A stretch of DNA of 64,000 nucleotides, from contig CM053248.1 in assembly GCA_028583405.1 (NCBI GenBank), positions 20,019,139 through 20,083,138 on the forward strand, read 5' to 3'. Both the position numbers and the translations under genes were made by a program. The notes under the pieces were generated by a model. It was not told the DNA's origin, did not search any database, and saw nothing but the letters and a program-made list of their open reading frames with translations. This document shows positions 22,020 through 35,304 of the stretch, in pieces; the first letter of the stretch is position 1, and each line of letters opens with the position of its first letter. This DNA comes from Pogonophryne albipinna (lineage: Eukaryota > Chordata > Actinopteri > Perciformes > Artedidraconidae).

Positions 22020-22155
22020 TACAATTACAGAGAAGAGCCTGTCAAGTTTGGCTGTACTCAGCATTGAATCAAAACGCACCATAGCTTTAAATCTTAATAA
22101 GTTTGTGAGGCGCTTTGCTGATCAAGATGGTAATCGCCACATTCAGCTGTTATAG
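22020..22155 (+). pseudogene. hAT transposase C-terminal remnant
   Basis: The frame ending at 22155 contains SLSSLAVLSIESKRTIALNL followed by FVRRFADQDGNRH. This fits the conserved end of hAT transposases (the dimerisation region, where a 'LS.LA.LSIE' block is followed by a helix and a short basic tail). It begins just after the TSD of the middle nested element, so that insertion broke or replaced the rest of the gene. It belongs to the outer element (18664-23041). No catalytic residues remain. Confidence 0.6.
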
Positions 22156-23458
22156 GCATGCCAACTTGATGCTCTGCTCACGGATGAGTCGATGAGCATA
22201 ATAAACTGTCAAGATGATGACCTTACGTGCATAACATTTTTCTTCTTTGTGGGGTTCTGCCCCCAAAAAACAGTTTCAAGTCCTGAGAAAGTCAAATAAG
22301 ACGATGTGTAAAACTACACTGCCCAGCCAAAAAAAAGTAACCACTTTGATTTAACTAGGCCAGCAGGTAAGGACTTTCCACTGGATAATAACTGCAGCGA
22401 TGTATATGTTTTAGCTGAATACACGTTTTTTAACCCTAACTGATGCAGTTAGTCACTTCTTTAATGTTTGTTCTTTCTGATGTAAAGTCAAGGTTGTAAC
22501 TGTTTGCAATGAAGTTGTGGGGCGCTGAACTGTTCTTTTGAATCTTTTGATTTATGATAGTAATGACTTGTCTTTCAAATTTGAAGGAGGCTGAGCAAGC
22601 ATCTTGAGGAACATTCATCATTAACTCCTCCAAAAAATATAGTTTATTTAATAATAACACTGAATATGTGAATCATAACAGTGATTCTGATAGGAATAAT
22701 ATGATTGTTAATATTATCATATTCATTCAGACAAACATCGATGAGACAGTTAATTAATGTACTTATTACAGCAGTCTGCATAGATTTGGTACCCCTGGTA
22801 TTGTTCAGTTAAAATTCATTAAATTAAGTCTGCCACCTTATATGTAAGGCTTTACTGATGTGCCACAATAATGTCACCTAATGTTATTGAGTTAAAATAT
22901 TAATATTGTGGCTTTCCAAGTTAACATTGATTGATATGACTGCGATTAAATCAACATATACTTCTGCCAGGGGATGCCACCCCTGAAATTCTCCTGCCAC
23001 CCTCTTGACACCCCATGAATATTTTTCTATATCCGCCCCTGGCTAGGAGTGATTTTCGGTGCAGTAATAGGTTAGCATTTTTTGAAAAGATCAGTTAAAT
23101 GAGTTTTTTCCCGTTATATGGATATAAAACATTCATAGTTTATTTAGACGTTGTTTCCTGCAAATTACGCGATTTCGGGCCCGAATACGGGTCCGTGGGG
23201 CTTAAGAGGTTTTAAACATGAGGTGAGCGGGAACAGGTGGAAACAATCAGGGGCGGGGCAGACACTGATGATGGCGGGAAAACACACAAGGGGAGGAAGA
23301 AACAGGGCCTGAAATGAAAGACAAGAGGTAAATACAAAACTAACACATTTGACGGGACACAACAGATGGCAAACCTAAAAGTTATGTTTTTTAATGAGGT
23401 AGAACTGCAGAGGGAAGAAATCATTGAGGTTGTTTACTGTGTTCCCGTTTTTAATTAA

Positions 23459-25503
23459 CCTCTTAAGCCCGAGGGTCCCCCCAGTGGACCCCCCCCACAG
23501 TTTTTTTACGAGACTATGTCTCAGGGCTTCTTAACATTTATGAAACTATTAATGTTCCATACCCTTTTAACGCTAAGAAACTCCGCTAACTGACAATGTG
23601 AACCATTTTTAGCTAAAAGAAACACAAGAGTAATACCAAGCCTTTGAATTAGCATGGAGCGAAAAAATGCTAACTAATGCTAACGGATTTTGCACAGCAC
23701 TCACGGTAGAAATGCCCTTATTACTTATCGTAACTGCACAAACAAGATATACGAGTTAAAGCTGAGACTCCACAGATTCCAGACATATAATATCATCACT
23801 GTAGGACCCCGAATTGCGGAGCTATCAGCCAGAAAAGAGAAAGTAAACAACATCCGGTTTAAAAAATATTACAATAATTTCGTCTTACCTTTTTTGATTT
23901 GTGATCAAAAGTTGTGTTCACCGGAATAAAAACGCCGCTCAAGGTTAATCCAATGTCTTTGTGTCACGTAGAAATGTTGACTGATAATCCTTCATCATAT
24001 TTATGGCAATATACTGGGTATAAAATTTTGCCGTCCAGGCGTGCACTTTCAGATATGCTTTGTTCGCTTCTCTATTACGTCCGCTATGGTAATATTTACG
24101 TTGATTTGGGAACTGCCCATCGATTCTATTGGTTCTGATGATTAAGAAAAAGGTGTAAATCACACGAATCGACCAATGGGTTTCAGAGATATGGTCCTGC
24201 GTAAAGTATAAAGAATGCCAGCCAGTTTAAGTACATTACGCAGCCGACTTCATTTATTGTTTACTACGTAACAGCAGGCATTACAGCAGGACCCAGAGCG
24301 CACGGAGCACAGAGCGGACAGCAGATAACGGAATTGCAGTTTTATTGCTTATAGATTATTAGAACATTTCAAAGGGGACACAGCCACATTGGATATTAAC
24401 CTATGGATTAACTACATCATCGTTTTTATCGTTTTAATGCCATTGAAGACCAGTTTAGACCAGGCAAAGAGGAAGGTAAGCCATTTGCCTAGCGCATGCT
24501 AGTACCTAGCGCCACTTGTTTTGATGTACGTTTTTGTTGATAACGTCGCAAGTTTGTATCTTTCAGTGTTGAGGTGGGCACCGTTAGATTCTGTGTCTTT
24601 ACGATCAAAAACGATGTGTTGGATGTGCAGCTAGGATAAGTAATAAGGGAGCTAGGATAAGTAATAAGGGAGCTAGGAGTGATTTTCGGTGCAGTAATAG
24701 GTTAGCATTTTTCGCTCGGGGCTAATTCAGATGCTCACTGTTAGCATTATGTTTTTTTTGAAAAAATAAATGAAAAAGATCAGTTAAATGAGTTTTTTCC
24801 CGTTATATGGATATAAAATATTCATAGTTTATTAAATAGTAAGGTTCCTTAGACGTTGTTTCCTGCAAATGACGCGATTTCGGTCCGTGGGGCCTATAAG
24901 TGCTATATAAATAAACTTGCCTTGCCTTGCCTAAGAGGATAACAGAGTATGTTCTTATATTTTATTTTTTTTTTATTTTTTTTTCACAACAGTTGTATTT
25001 GGATGGAATGAATACCTATAGTGAAAATTCAAAGTAATAAAATGATTTTTACAGTGAAAAAGTTCAAATGGAACTGATTGTTCCCAAATTACCCAGAGGT
25101 GAGTCCGCCTGGACTTTATTTTTCTAAACCTCTCTAAAAAGGTCAAATTTAACTTGTTTTGCATCAATCTTGATACAGGGTATTTATTATATGTTATAGT
25201 TTGGATTCCTAAAGCTTTTAGTCTACTAACCCATCATTCAAGGGTGGTTTTTACTATAAGTAATGTTTTTTTTTTAGGCGGACATTAGAATTTACATGTT
25301 TTTACTATGTTCCATCTGAATTTACTTTAAAATAAAAACATCTATATTGATTCTGACACTTCTACATCCAACTCACAGATGTAACCTTGCTTTGAGAGAA
25401 AAGATTATTAATTTACCCCTTTTAGAAGTGAAGATATAGTCTTTGTTGTGTTAGTGGCATTTTCGAGCCTGAAACCTGAAAAACAGGCTCAGGGCTTAAG
25501 AGG
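23459..25503. mobile_element. TTAA-flanked (piggyBac-like) element, copy 2
   Basis: Perfect 12-bp terminal inverted repeats CCTCTTAAGCCC / GGGCTTAAGAGG are flanked by TTAA (23455-23458 and 25504-25507). About 24330-24898 matches copy 1 in the same orientation, while about 25150-25500 matches the left end of copy 1 inverted. A 24-bp tandem duplication (ataagtaataagggagctag) occurs at about 24635-24680. A short L2 LINE tail is embedded at about 24900-24938. No transposase frame was found. Confidence 0.75.
24900..24938 (+). repeat. L2 LINE 3' tail fragment
   Basis: AAGTGCTATATAAATAAACT followed by ttgccttgcc repeats is the same 3' terminus as that of the L2 insertion ending at 49370. Only about 40 bp is present. 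Confidence 0.6.
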
Positions 25504-25507
25504 TTAA

Positions 25508-26734
25508 GCTAGCCAGATGCAGTGTAGGGTGGAGAATGTGCTCCATTCAGTGGAACGGATCTCTCGGCCATGATGAATGAGCTGTCATCTCCAATTGTTG
25601 CCGAACCTCTGTCTCTTTGACACCCAGCGATTCCCTCTGCAGTCTGTGCTACAGCTACACATGGTCAGGAGGTCAAAGGTCACACCAGTATGCTAATGTG
25701 GGTACAGGTACACAGCCAAACAACTTCCAGTCACTAGAGCTTTGCCACAGCGCCTTATACCTTAAGATATGACAGAAAGAAACAGCTTACCGGCTCTTAC
25801 TGCAGTACAATACAGGGGATGAATCTTTTTCTACGTCAGATGATCGTACTTGCAAATTGCGGTAACAATCACCACTTTCAGTATCAACCATGCAATTCAC
25901 GTATATCGTTTGGACACAAAGATGTTTTGAAAAGTAAGGGGATTGGATTGTCCAAAGAATAGTGTTGTGTTTGCTTTGACGACCTCTGGACCTTAGCGAA
26001 GATGTCTATCAAAACAGACATTTTGAGAAGATGGACCTCTAGATAGTGGCTGTAGCAACATGGACCCTATGGCGGTAATGGCATTTTTGTTTTCAAAATC
26101 TTAGGTCATGGGCATAGTAAATGCTAGATATAGTATTGTTCTAGTCTTTGCAACCACTTAAAGCCATTACACAACACTAATCAGCATTCACCTATACATT
26201 TGTACACTGTTGGCATGGTAAAAGCCAGAAAATATACAAAACTAATTTGTTTTAATTTCAGAGGATGAGCATCATCAGGAAATACAATTGTAAGCATCAG
26301 TTTGCACTACTTTAAAGCAGATGTGTGTCTCTGTAGTTGGTGTAAAGAAGTGGAATTATTTGCCGATTGATTTAAAGGGCTGTAAGAAAATGTTTGTGTT
26401 TGAGAAAATGTATAAAGAAAGCGTAATTAGACAGTATGAAGTTGACTTTTGATTGTGTTCTGGTTTTATGTTTCAGTATTTGTTAGCAAATGTGACTGAA
26501 AGAATATTGCTTTTATTTTACTTTTTTATGGTTATTTCATGGGGCAGGTAAAATAAGATGTTCTTCTCCCTGCTCCTTTCAACCATGCGCTATAAAAAAA
26601 AACAACAACAACTAGTATAAGTCTACATGTTTTGCAAAGTGTACATGTTTTTGTTTTAAAATAACTGCCATGTGTGGAATAAACAAATAAATAAATATAA
26701 GAACTGCATTTATATTGTGCTTCCTCTAGTCTTT
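25508..26734. other. Non-coding stretch, nothing recognised
   Basis: No supported gene or element boundary. Mostly AT-rich unique sequence. Confidence 0.5.
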
Positions 26735-27090
26735 ACAATTATTCAAGGCTGCCATGCTAGGTGCCACCTGCTTAAGGAAGCTAACATTCACACACATACA
26801 CACACTGTCGACTATGCCATTGTAAGGATTTTATGGTTAAGTATCTGGCCAAAGAATACATCGACATGTTTACAGCAATGACGGCCGCACTTCCCCTTTA
26901 TAACCACAGTTGCCCCTTTGGTAGATGCTGCCATTCAAAAATATAAAGCGCCATTATCTGTCATCAGTACGCTCATTTTGCTATGCCATTATAAGATGTT
27001 CAATATGTTGCTCAAAGACACTTCGACACGTTGAGCGCAAGGGCTCGGGATCATACTGTACCCCTAACCGCTCTGTCATACTGAGCCATG
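26735..27090. repeat. Degenerate dispersed repeat, two diverged tandem parts
   Basis: The text attcaaggctgccatgctag, followed by acattcacacacatacacac and later caaagacacttcgacacgtt, matches the wording of a very common fish repeat that I recognise by pattern only. Elements of it occur twice (about 26740-26880 and 26890-27080), diverged. The region at 27040-27085 has weak tRNA-like text on the minus strand. Confidence 0.45.
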
Positions 27091-28557
27091 GTCGCCCAAC
27101 AGAGCAGCTGCAACCAATTTGTGCAACATCTTTGAATGTAGTCTAGTTCTCATCTTAATGTCCTCTCCTGTGGTGCAGCAACCTGGAAAGCCTTGACAGA
27201 TATGGCCTCAAATTATGTGCTACCTTTAAAGGCTCTTCAGCGAAATCAATACACACTCAAAAGGCTTTGAGACATGTTCTTGTGTAGGCTCCACTGATAA
27301 CCTATTACTCATTGTGTGACTGCAGGTTTATAAATGGTTTCTGTCACGGGCCACTTCTGTTCTAGCAGGCAGCTTACCATGTAGGGTGGACTGTTCCATC
27401 TTACTTATACATCCTGTATAACGTCATTAATTCACCAATTTGTCGCCTTTTTGCTTTTAGCATGGTGGATGCCTCTTATTGAAATGTTCTTATACCCTGA
27501 GTGCTTTGCTGATCTGGCTATCCTTCAGTGTTACTGCCATACCTTTCTATTAATGACAATATTATACATGATATAAGAATGACAATTTATAAATGTTGGC
27601 AATACTCTGTGTGAATACTACACTCACTCATTTGAAATATAATAGGTTTGGCATTTAAATGCATTTTAAGATGATATCATGACTGTGTTGTTTGAATCAT
27701 CTGATTACAGGAACCCAGTTATAAACAAATGAATGAATACACTTTACTTATAAAGAAGCTTTTATTCACAGATAGCAGAACAACATGTTTTATTCTTCAG
27801 TAAAACAAACTCTTAAAACAGTTCAAAACAGAAAGAAAGAAAGGGGAATAACATTATACTGTTTACCATGGTTTTGACCATATTTGCGAAAAGATTATTA
27901 ATGAAGCACAGAGAAACACATTTACATTTAGAGAAGTAGAATTCTAGTTACTGAATACTGCATTCAATTAGAACAGGCGCTGTGATGTTTACAAAGGAAC
28001 CGGCAGCGGCAGATTGTAGCCTCAGGAGCTGCAGCATTCTTTATATACAAGTTATACTGCACATTTCATTTCGCTCTCTGCTCTGAATGTCAGCTGTCTT
28101 GCTGTCTCGTTCTCTTTATTCATCTTCCGCTACTGACGGTTACAATATATCCCTTCATTTCCTTGTTAGAATGCAAGGACAAATACAGTATACATATAGA
28201 ACAGCTGTCTATTCCTCTCTTCATCTACTCATCCCTCAGTCGCTACTTATTCAATTTCTCTCTTCTGTTACATACTAGCTGGCTGGCTACATTCTGTGCA
28301 GGGAGCATTCTTACTTCTGTCACAGTGGACATCAAACAGCACGCTTCTTGAATCTCACAGTGACAATGACAGAAGTGTTTGAAACTGAAACAGACTATAA
28401 AAGTTTTCAAGAAAAGCCTTGAAACCTGCAATAACGGCTCCTAATTTGTAAGTCTTAAACACAAACGATACTAGCTCAAAATATGATAAGCATTGACAAC
28501 AGTAACAGATTTACCACAAAACTGCGAACGAGGAATTCTTGGTCTAATAGAAAACTT
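27091..28557. other. Non-coding stretch, nothing recognised
   Basis: Short ORFs (28087-28278 and 28243-28431) lack motifs. No repeat ends were found. Confidence 0.45.
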
Positions 28558-29115
28558 AAAGGTCCCCTATTATACTGTTTTTCATCAATATATTATAGGT
28601 CTCAGATATATACAAATCATGTCTCTGAAGTTTTTTGCTCGTAACACCAAACAGATCATTGCAGCATTACCCATAATCCCCTCTGTTTCAGCCCTGTTTC
28701 CAAAGTGCTGATTCTCTGTCTGTTACTTTAGATGAAAATAAGGAGCCCCTCCCCACGCCCCTCTGAGAGATATTTGGTTAAAAAGAAAACAATGGTGCTC
28801 TACGAGGAGATTCAGGTGATAAGGTGGGGGGGGGGGGTACCTTGGTTGGTGATTGGCTAATGGTTACACAAGCCAAAAGATCGTTATGACATCATATAGT
28901 GGCCAAAATCTGATCAGCTCATTTTCAGACAGGTTTTTATATAAATGGATCAGGACAAAAAGAGAGAGAATCTTTGTTCCTGAAACTTTCAGGAACAAAG
29001 AACTTGCCCGTAACAAAGAATAAGGAACTTTCAACTTGAAAACTGTCTCTTTACACGGGACACATGGTGATGTATAAAATACATTAAAAGGTGGATTTGT
29101 ATAATAGGTGACCTT
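28558..29115. repeat. Inverted-repeat element, AAGGTCCCCTATTATAC ends
   Basis: The left end AAGGTCCCCTATTATACTG and the right end (complement AAGGTCACCTATTATACAAA) are inverted repeats. About 230 bp of the left part recurs at 32755-32985. It contains a G homopolymer at about 28826-28838. No TSD is evident, so the class is undetermined. It has no coding capacity. Confidence 0.6.
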
Positions 29116-29219
29116 CAACAAAAGCTGCATTCTTCTTTTTTAGCTTGTCCAATAGTTGCCATCATATTTATGCACATTCAACAACAACATTGAGGATCCA
29201 ATTAGGTTCGTACTTTGAA

Positions 29220-29720
29220 AGTCTTGTTTTTCTGTAGAGGCCAAAAGGAGTCTTGTCGCTTCAACCTTTATACCTGTGCTAGACTACAGTCATGTTTCTA
29301 ATATGAAAGCCTCTTCTACATGCCTATGCTTTTTGGACACGTCTACCAACATTTATTCCAAATGTTAAAACCACTACGCACCATTGCTCCGGGTATGCTT
29401 GGGTTGGATGGTCTGCCCTGACGAGCCATAGAATAAACCGTCATCATATCTGTATTTATAAGTCTCTCTCAGTGTCCCTCCATCCTATTTATGGATTTAT
29501 GTCCTTTTGAAAAGTATGGGAACATCGGCTCGCTCAGAGGACTCGTCCCAAGAGTTCACATTGAGCTATAGGAAAAGGGGGTTTAGTTCTGCTGCTCAAT
29601 TGTCATGGACCTAGCAGCAATATGAGCAGAAACTCAGGCAGGTAGTCTCTCTTAACATATTGAAAGTGCTTCCTATCGACCAAGAAGCGGGCAGATCTGG
29701 CTGATGACGTTTCTGATTGT
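29220..29720 (+). pseudogene. Decayed LINE reverse-transcriptase C-terminal fragment
   Basis: With several frameshifts, the plus strand encodes pieces resembling the C-terminal region of the LINEs at 34.1 and 52.4 kb: a degenerate 'LPVLDY.D..YM.A' near 29262-29310, a 'HH..LY' segment near 29430-29460 and a 'PS.L' segment near 29480. It is older than those copies. No intact reading frame remains. Confidence 0.45.
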
Positions 29721-29829
29721 GACTATGATATGTTCTCTGTGCTTATTTTAAACCTTAACTGTGCTGCTGCCTATCTTGGCTAGGACTCTCTTGTGAGAGA
29801 TTTTTCATTTCAACAAGCCTTCTCCTGGT

Positions 29830-31995
29830 TAAATAGGTCAAAAGCTAGCTAATTGTGGAAAACTTTGTCTCATGTTGATCAGTTTTATACAAAAGCCTTG
29901 CAAAAGTGTTTTGATATGCACTACATATGATGTCATGCTCATAGGCTGAGGCTAAAGCTACATGCACCTGGCAAAAAAGTTTGAATCCTCATGCCAATGC
30001 ATGGATTCATGGCATGGAATTTAAGGAGCAGCATTGTTGTTGTCTTCTTTGTTCAGAATAAACATAGCAGCATTAATGCAGATCATGTATGTCCTGTATA
30101 CAGTATCAGTTGTTTATTCAGAATTGTTGATTTGATGTTATTCTTATCTCTGAGGAACACATTTACTGGTGCAAGTCAGGTCAAGTGTATGCAAAATACC
30201 TGCTTGAGCTTTGACTTGCGATCGTAGCAACATGACCTCTCTTTGGATCTTTCCCACAACACTGCCGAATGTCTTCCCTCTGTTTCATTCATCTGTCTGA
30301 CTATTGACTGATTGAGTTCTCAGTCTGAAGAAATGTTTCTGTGAACTTTTCCACTCTTTTCTGTCCTTTGATATGTATCATTTGTACAGATCTCTGGCAC
30401 GAAGAGAATACACTGCTGGTAATTAGGCTATGAGTATTTTTTGATTGAACAGAGAGTCAGTAAATTCAACAAATGTGATGACACCCCAACCCGTATTAGA
30501 GTGTCATCATTTTTGTTTAAATAACTGCTGCCAGCTGCTCTGACCCATTTGACTGAAGTCCAGTGAGAGTTCAAGCCTTCTCTGGCTGGACTATAAATAA
30601 ACCTTACATTTTAAGAGTATTATGCTCAACGTTCAAAAAGGTCTCTCTTTTCACCCTCTGTCTGAAACCAGAGCCAAGTCTGCTCTGATTGGTTAGCTGA
30701 CTGGCTCTGTTCTGATTGGTCAACTGCTTATCCCGCCCCTTAGCCTATCACACGATGTGTTGGAGTAGTAGCCAATAGAAGTGTGAGTATTACAAAGTTC
30801 ACGATATATCAACAAAATGAAATAATTATAAAGAAAGTAATAAGATCCCTGTTTATTACAGTTTGACCAAAAGATCGACAGTAAAAGTATGGAGAAAAAA
30901 ATAAAATATTCATCAGAAGTTTAAGACTGCGTCATTATGACTGAGTAGATGTGATTTCAAAAACATTTGACTGAGATTGTTTCTAACATGAGCAAAGAAC
31001 GCTAAGAAGCTGATTCATGTTTTTGTTTAAGGGTCTTAGAAGTGGCACATAAGAAAATGCTCAAACAGACCTTTTTAATCATGAAGAGCTGGTGCTGATG
31101 CCTGTAAATATTTGCTTTACACAGCAAACTCAAAGTACAATACAGCGAACAAGATATCCCTGTTTGGAAGGATATTTTTCACAAACAAATAGCACATTTG
31201 CATTTCCCACATCCTGCTTTCATTGAAAATACACTTTAGCACGCAGAGGGCAGACTGACTCCTCTTGACTGACCTTGAAGAATGGCCATGATGCATTTGT
31301 CCTTTATCCCAAGATTAATTTTCCTTTGCCATAGTGCATGTCATTGAAATGTATCAGGACAGCTTCATCTCATACTCGTTAGCTGGAGAAGTGCAAAATC
31401 TCTGCACCTCAAAGTGACGTTCTTCCGCCCCGCCTTGGATTACCACACAGGGACGAGACAGGGGTGAAATAAACCCTTCATCACAGTGAGATGACAGCAC
31501 AGAAGCAGGCAGGTGGACGCAGCAGAACATTGGCTCATGATAAAACTAGGTTCTTTATTTCAGTGAATTTATAGGCAACGAGAGCAGTGTGAAAATATAG
31601 AGCGTACTGTAAGTCTATTTAATGCACTGATTGTGGACAATGTTTATGCCGTGATGCGACATGTTGCCTCTAAATGAAATGAAAGGTTATCCAAAAAAAA
31701 AATTGCCCTAAAAATCCTCCAGTTCCAGGAAACAATGAAAGATATGTGCTTTCAATCAAAGTAGTGTGTACTTAATGAGTCAAGCATGTCAATGTTTTCC
31801 CCTCCCAACTCTTAATAATGAATTGCACTACAGCCCGGAGAAGTAGACCACTGGAATATCGAATTAGTTCCTCTGATCAACTATTGTGTTCATTTATATT
31901 AAGCATGAGATACAAACCATATATATAATCACGAAATTAAGTGTGAACTATACTAAATATTTGTTTTCTGGACACGGGCAGTATTTTCCTATTAC
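29830..31995. other. Non-coding stretch with a CCAAT-box-like cluster
   Basis: No gene recognised. At 30680-30780, three copies of CTGATTGGTY or its complement lie within 100 bp (30684, 30711 and the complement near 30770). These may derive from a dispersed repeat rather than a promoter, as no transcript-like feature follows. Confidence 0.4.
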
Positions 31996-32004
31996 ATCAT
32001 GCAG

Positions 32005-32319
32005 TGACTGACTTAGGTACGAAAGCTTTTATGTGCGCAGCTCCTCTTGCTTGGAACAGTCTTCAAAAAGAATTGAAATTGAGCAATTTGTTTCCACTGC
32101 ATGTTTTTAAAGCTTGGATAGGTGAAATGCTCTTTGATACTGTTGGTACTTGTAAATGTCGATAGGTATGTACATGTAGCCCTGTAAATATGATGTTTGA
32201 TGTCCTTTATTGTTTTATGTTTCATGTGTAGCCTACTCGCTGCAGGTCTCCCTTGAAAAAGAGATCAATGATCTCAATGGGACCTACCTGGTTAAATAAA
32301 GGTTTGAAATGAAATGAAA
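32005..32319 (+). repeat. LINE 3' end, same family as 52411-54338
   Basis: It matches the last ~310 bp of the LINE at 52.4 kb, including CTTTTATGTGCGCAGCTCCT, the AGAGATCAATGATCTCAATG box and the terminal TTAAATAAAGGTTTGAAATG with a gaaat repeat tail. It is heavily 5' truncated, and the coding part is reduced to the final ~50 codons. Confidence 0.8.
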
Positions 32320-32754
32320 GTGTCCAATGGAACGATGGAGGCAGGAATAGATGGAATTTGGGCCAGTCAAGGTATATCATGCTCACCTTAGAAGTGTCCT
32401 CCTACAGAAAAATATATTGATGCCATTATACCTTTCCCCTTCTGTCAAAGCAATGAAAAGCTGCTATTGTTTATATGTTTGTCTCCAATCAGCTAACTTG
32501 GGACACGGAAGTCAGTTCACACCAGGAAATTAGATTTATAAAAAATGATTATTTTTTTTTGAAATTCAGATTATTCCATAAATTGGTCAGTGAATCAGCG
32601 CCTTAGTGCAAGGTAGAACAGGTTAATCTTAAAACAAGCTCATAGCTGTTGTGGAAATATGCAATACATTTTGATATTATCAGGATAAATGCAATTTTCT
32701 CAACAAAAGTTTTATGTGTGGGATATTGCTGCAAGAAAAACATTGTCTATTTTA

Positions 32755-32985
32755 ATGGTCCCCTATTATACTGTTTTTCATCAATGTATTATAGATCTCA
32801 GATATATACAAACCATGTCTCTGAAGTGTTTGGCTCGAAATACCAAACAGATCATGCTTCAGCCCTGTTTCAAAAGTGCTGATTCTGTGTCTGTAGCTTT
32901 AAATGCTAATGAGCTGCTGCTGGCCACGCCCCTCTGCGAGATACTTGGTTGAAAAAACCCACAATGGTGCTCTAGGAGGAGCTCG
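32755..32985. repeat. Partial copy of the 28558-29115 repeat
   Basis: It starts ggtcccctattatactgttt and follows the first 230 bp of 28558-29115 with moderate divergence, then ends without the right terminus. Confidence 0.65.
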
Positions 32986-33180
32986 ACGCTCGTGAACTGT
33001 CAACAAGAGGGTGGGGGAGCCTCAGTGCGGGGAAGCTGTAGACCTCTTTCGCCTGTCAGCGCAAATTACAAGATGCTTTTTAAACAAATTTAAATAAAGG
33101 GCGGTGCCGGCCGTCTGCGAACCGAGCCGGCTGTCAACGGCCCGCTGACGACCGGCCGTTCTGTAATTCTCCAGAACACA

Positions 33181-33202
33181 CAGATGGCCAGTCCGCCCCT
33201 GT
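33181..33202. repeat. Orphan hAT right end (GGCGGACTGG family)
   Basis: GATGGCCAGTCCGCCCCTG is the right terminus of the family seen at 70-1447 and 6764-7952. No left end or TSD partner was found upstream, so the element is truncated. A second orphan end, GGTTGCCGACCCCTG, of Charlie type lies at 33576-33591. Confidence 0.5.
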
Positions 33203-34107
33203 GTAGCATATTATTTTCGATGAGATGAGCAGATCGCCACTGGGCTTTCAACTAAAGACACAGCCACGCAAAAAATGTGGCATGTGTACGGCTCCTTATG
33301 GGCAATTTGTGAAGTGCCAGAGCATGCGTTCCGGTGCGCTCCGGCAGCAATACATCCCTGATCGTTTCACCACAGAGGAAAGCAGCAGAAAGTCGACTGG
33401 AGTTAAAGAGAGCGGGGCCTAGACGTTATCCTTCTGTGCTGCGTTGCGTGCATGGCTTCCTTCTGCGGGTAACGGGGAGACCCGCTCTGGCGGCGGTCTC
33501 ATTCAGGATCCGAAAATAACATTTAAATATTTTGCACACTTATTCCTAGTGTGCCACTGGTTACGGTACCGGCACACGTGCCTAGGGTTGCCGACCCCTG
33601 GTGTAGACGTTTGTACTTCAGCATAAGAAACGGTGAGAAGATTTCAAATGAAGTGATAATAAGCCCAGCTGAAATTCAAAGCGATTCGATTTGATGCTTT
33701 AGGAAAAGCTTCTAAAATCAGAAAGACACCCCAGTAAGTCATGTGTTGTGTCAAAGTGGTTAAAGTTAATACATTCACTGCTTTCCCCAAGGTGGTCAGT
33801 CGCACCTGCACGGTGCTGCTCCACGGTGCTGCTCCTTCATCTTAAGCGCATGCACAAATAGAGTCTGGAATGAAGACCAGATTGTTCACAGTGTTATTTA
33901 CAGAGGTCTGCATACAGGGTTGGAGGCAGGGCTCTGTTAATTCCAATGAAAGTGGCTCAGTGGCGCACAAAGCCAAAAATGGAGCGACTGGAGTTTTAAA
34001 AAGTACCCGGATCATCATTGGACTTGGGCCCCTAAGCCCCACCTCCGATATCCTGCTCTGAGCTCAGTCAAGTTAATGGAGAGGGGATATAAGACAGATT
34101 GTGGACG

Positions 34108-34863
34108 GAATACAGATGTCAACAAGGAAACATTTGATATCTGCAACGTTTTTACCTGTATTAGATTATGGTGACCTGTTATACATGAATGCCTCTGACC
34201 AATGCCTAAAGAGCTTGGATACTGTGTACCATTGTGCCTTACGATTTATCACTGGATGTGGATATCGAGTACACCATTGCACTTTATATGCTGCTGCTAG
34301 TTGGCCATCTTTGTCTGCTCGCAGACTTTCCCATTGGTTGGGTTTTATTTATAAATCTCTGCTTGGGTTGGTTCCCTCCTACATTTGCACATATATGTGT
34401 TGAAGAGAAAGTCTATATGGCCTGCGCTCCCAAGATTTTATTCAGATGCTGGTTCCTACAGTGAGAACAAAACTGGGTAAAACAGCTTTTAGATATGCGG
34501 CCCCCACTGCTTGGAACAATGTACAGAAGGAGCTAAAACTCTCAGATGTAATCACTATGGGGGAATTCAGGTCCAGCTTAAAGGACAGAGAACACGACAC
34601 CATTGGTAGATGTGAGTGCTCGTATATCCTGAAATCGTTTTAAATTTTTCCAGTTTTGAATGATTTTTAATAGTTTGTTTTACTTCGCATATTGACTGGC
34701 TAATGTGCCATTTTATTTGTGTTTTACAGCTGTATTTGTCTGCCTGTCATGTCTGTGTTTTATCTGTTGTAACTTTGTACATGCTGCCCTTCTTGGCCAG
34801 GTCACTCTTGGAAGAGAGATTTTAATCTCAATGAGTATTTTACCTGGTTAAATAAAGGATATA
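34108..34863 (+). pseudogene. LINE reverse-transcriptase C-terminal part, frameshifted
   Basis: The frame 34101-34403 encodes FLPVLDYGDLLYMNA, HHCTLYAAA, RLSHWLGFIYK and LVPSYIC, the region downstream of the RT catalytic core, related to but distinct from the LINE at 52.4 kb. A frame change near 34400 leads to 34446-34643 with VRTKLGKTAFRYAAPTAWNN. The 3' end contains GAGAGATTTTAATCTCAATG and a ttaaataaagg terminus. It is 5' truncated and inactive. Confidence 0.75.
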
Positions 34864-35304
34864 TATGTCTCTTTCCAAATGTTAGTCAATGGGAAAAAGT
34901 ATTTTTGGGCCCTATGACGTCAAGGACTGTCAATCATGAAGAAAAGATTAAGTGCTGCATTGGGTCAAGAAAGTATGTATTGGTGCTGTTGAAAGTAAAA
35001 AACCCAGGAGCTCTTCCATGATAGGACAAGTATTAAAGTAAGAATTATGTTGATCAGTTCCTTCAGACAACAGCATCACTCCAGTCTGAACTCGCTGTCT
35101 GACTTGACGTTCATGTGACGTCAGTCCAATGCCAGGAGGCTGTCTGAAGGGCAATTTGTTTCCTCACCTACTTCTCCTAGAACAGGATGATGCTGTTCTA
35201 GTCAGCGGTGTCAGATGTCTTCTCCCCAGAATAATATAAAAATAAATATGGGTGCACCAGTGTGTTTGTGTGTACATGCAATATACAGCATTTGGGCACC
35301 TACT

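Noticed and set aside
30680..30780. Promoter with CCAAT boxes
   Set aside because: The ATTGG motifs look like part of a dispersed repeat, and no TATA, exon or transcript feature follows.
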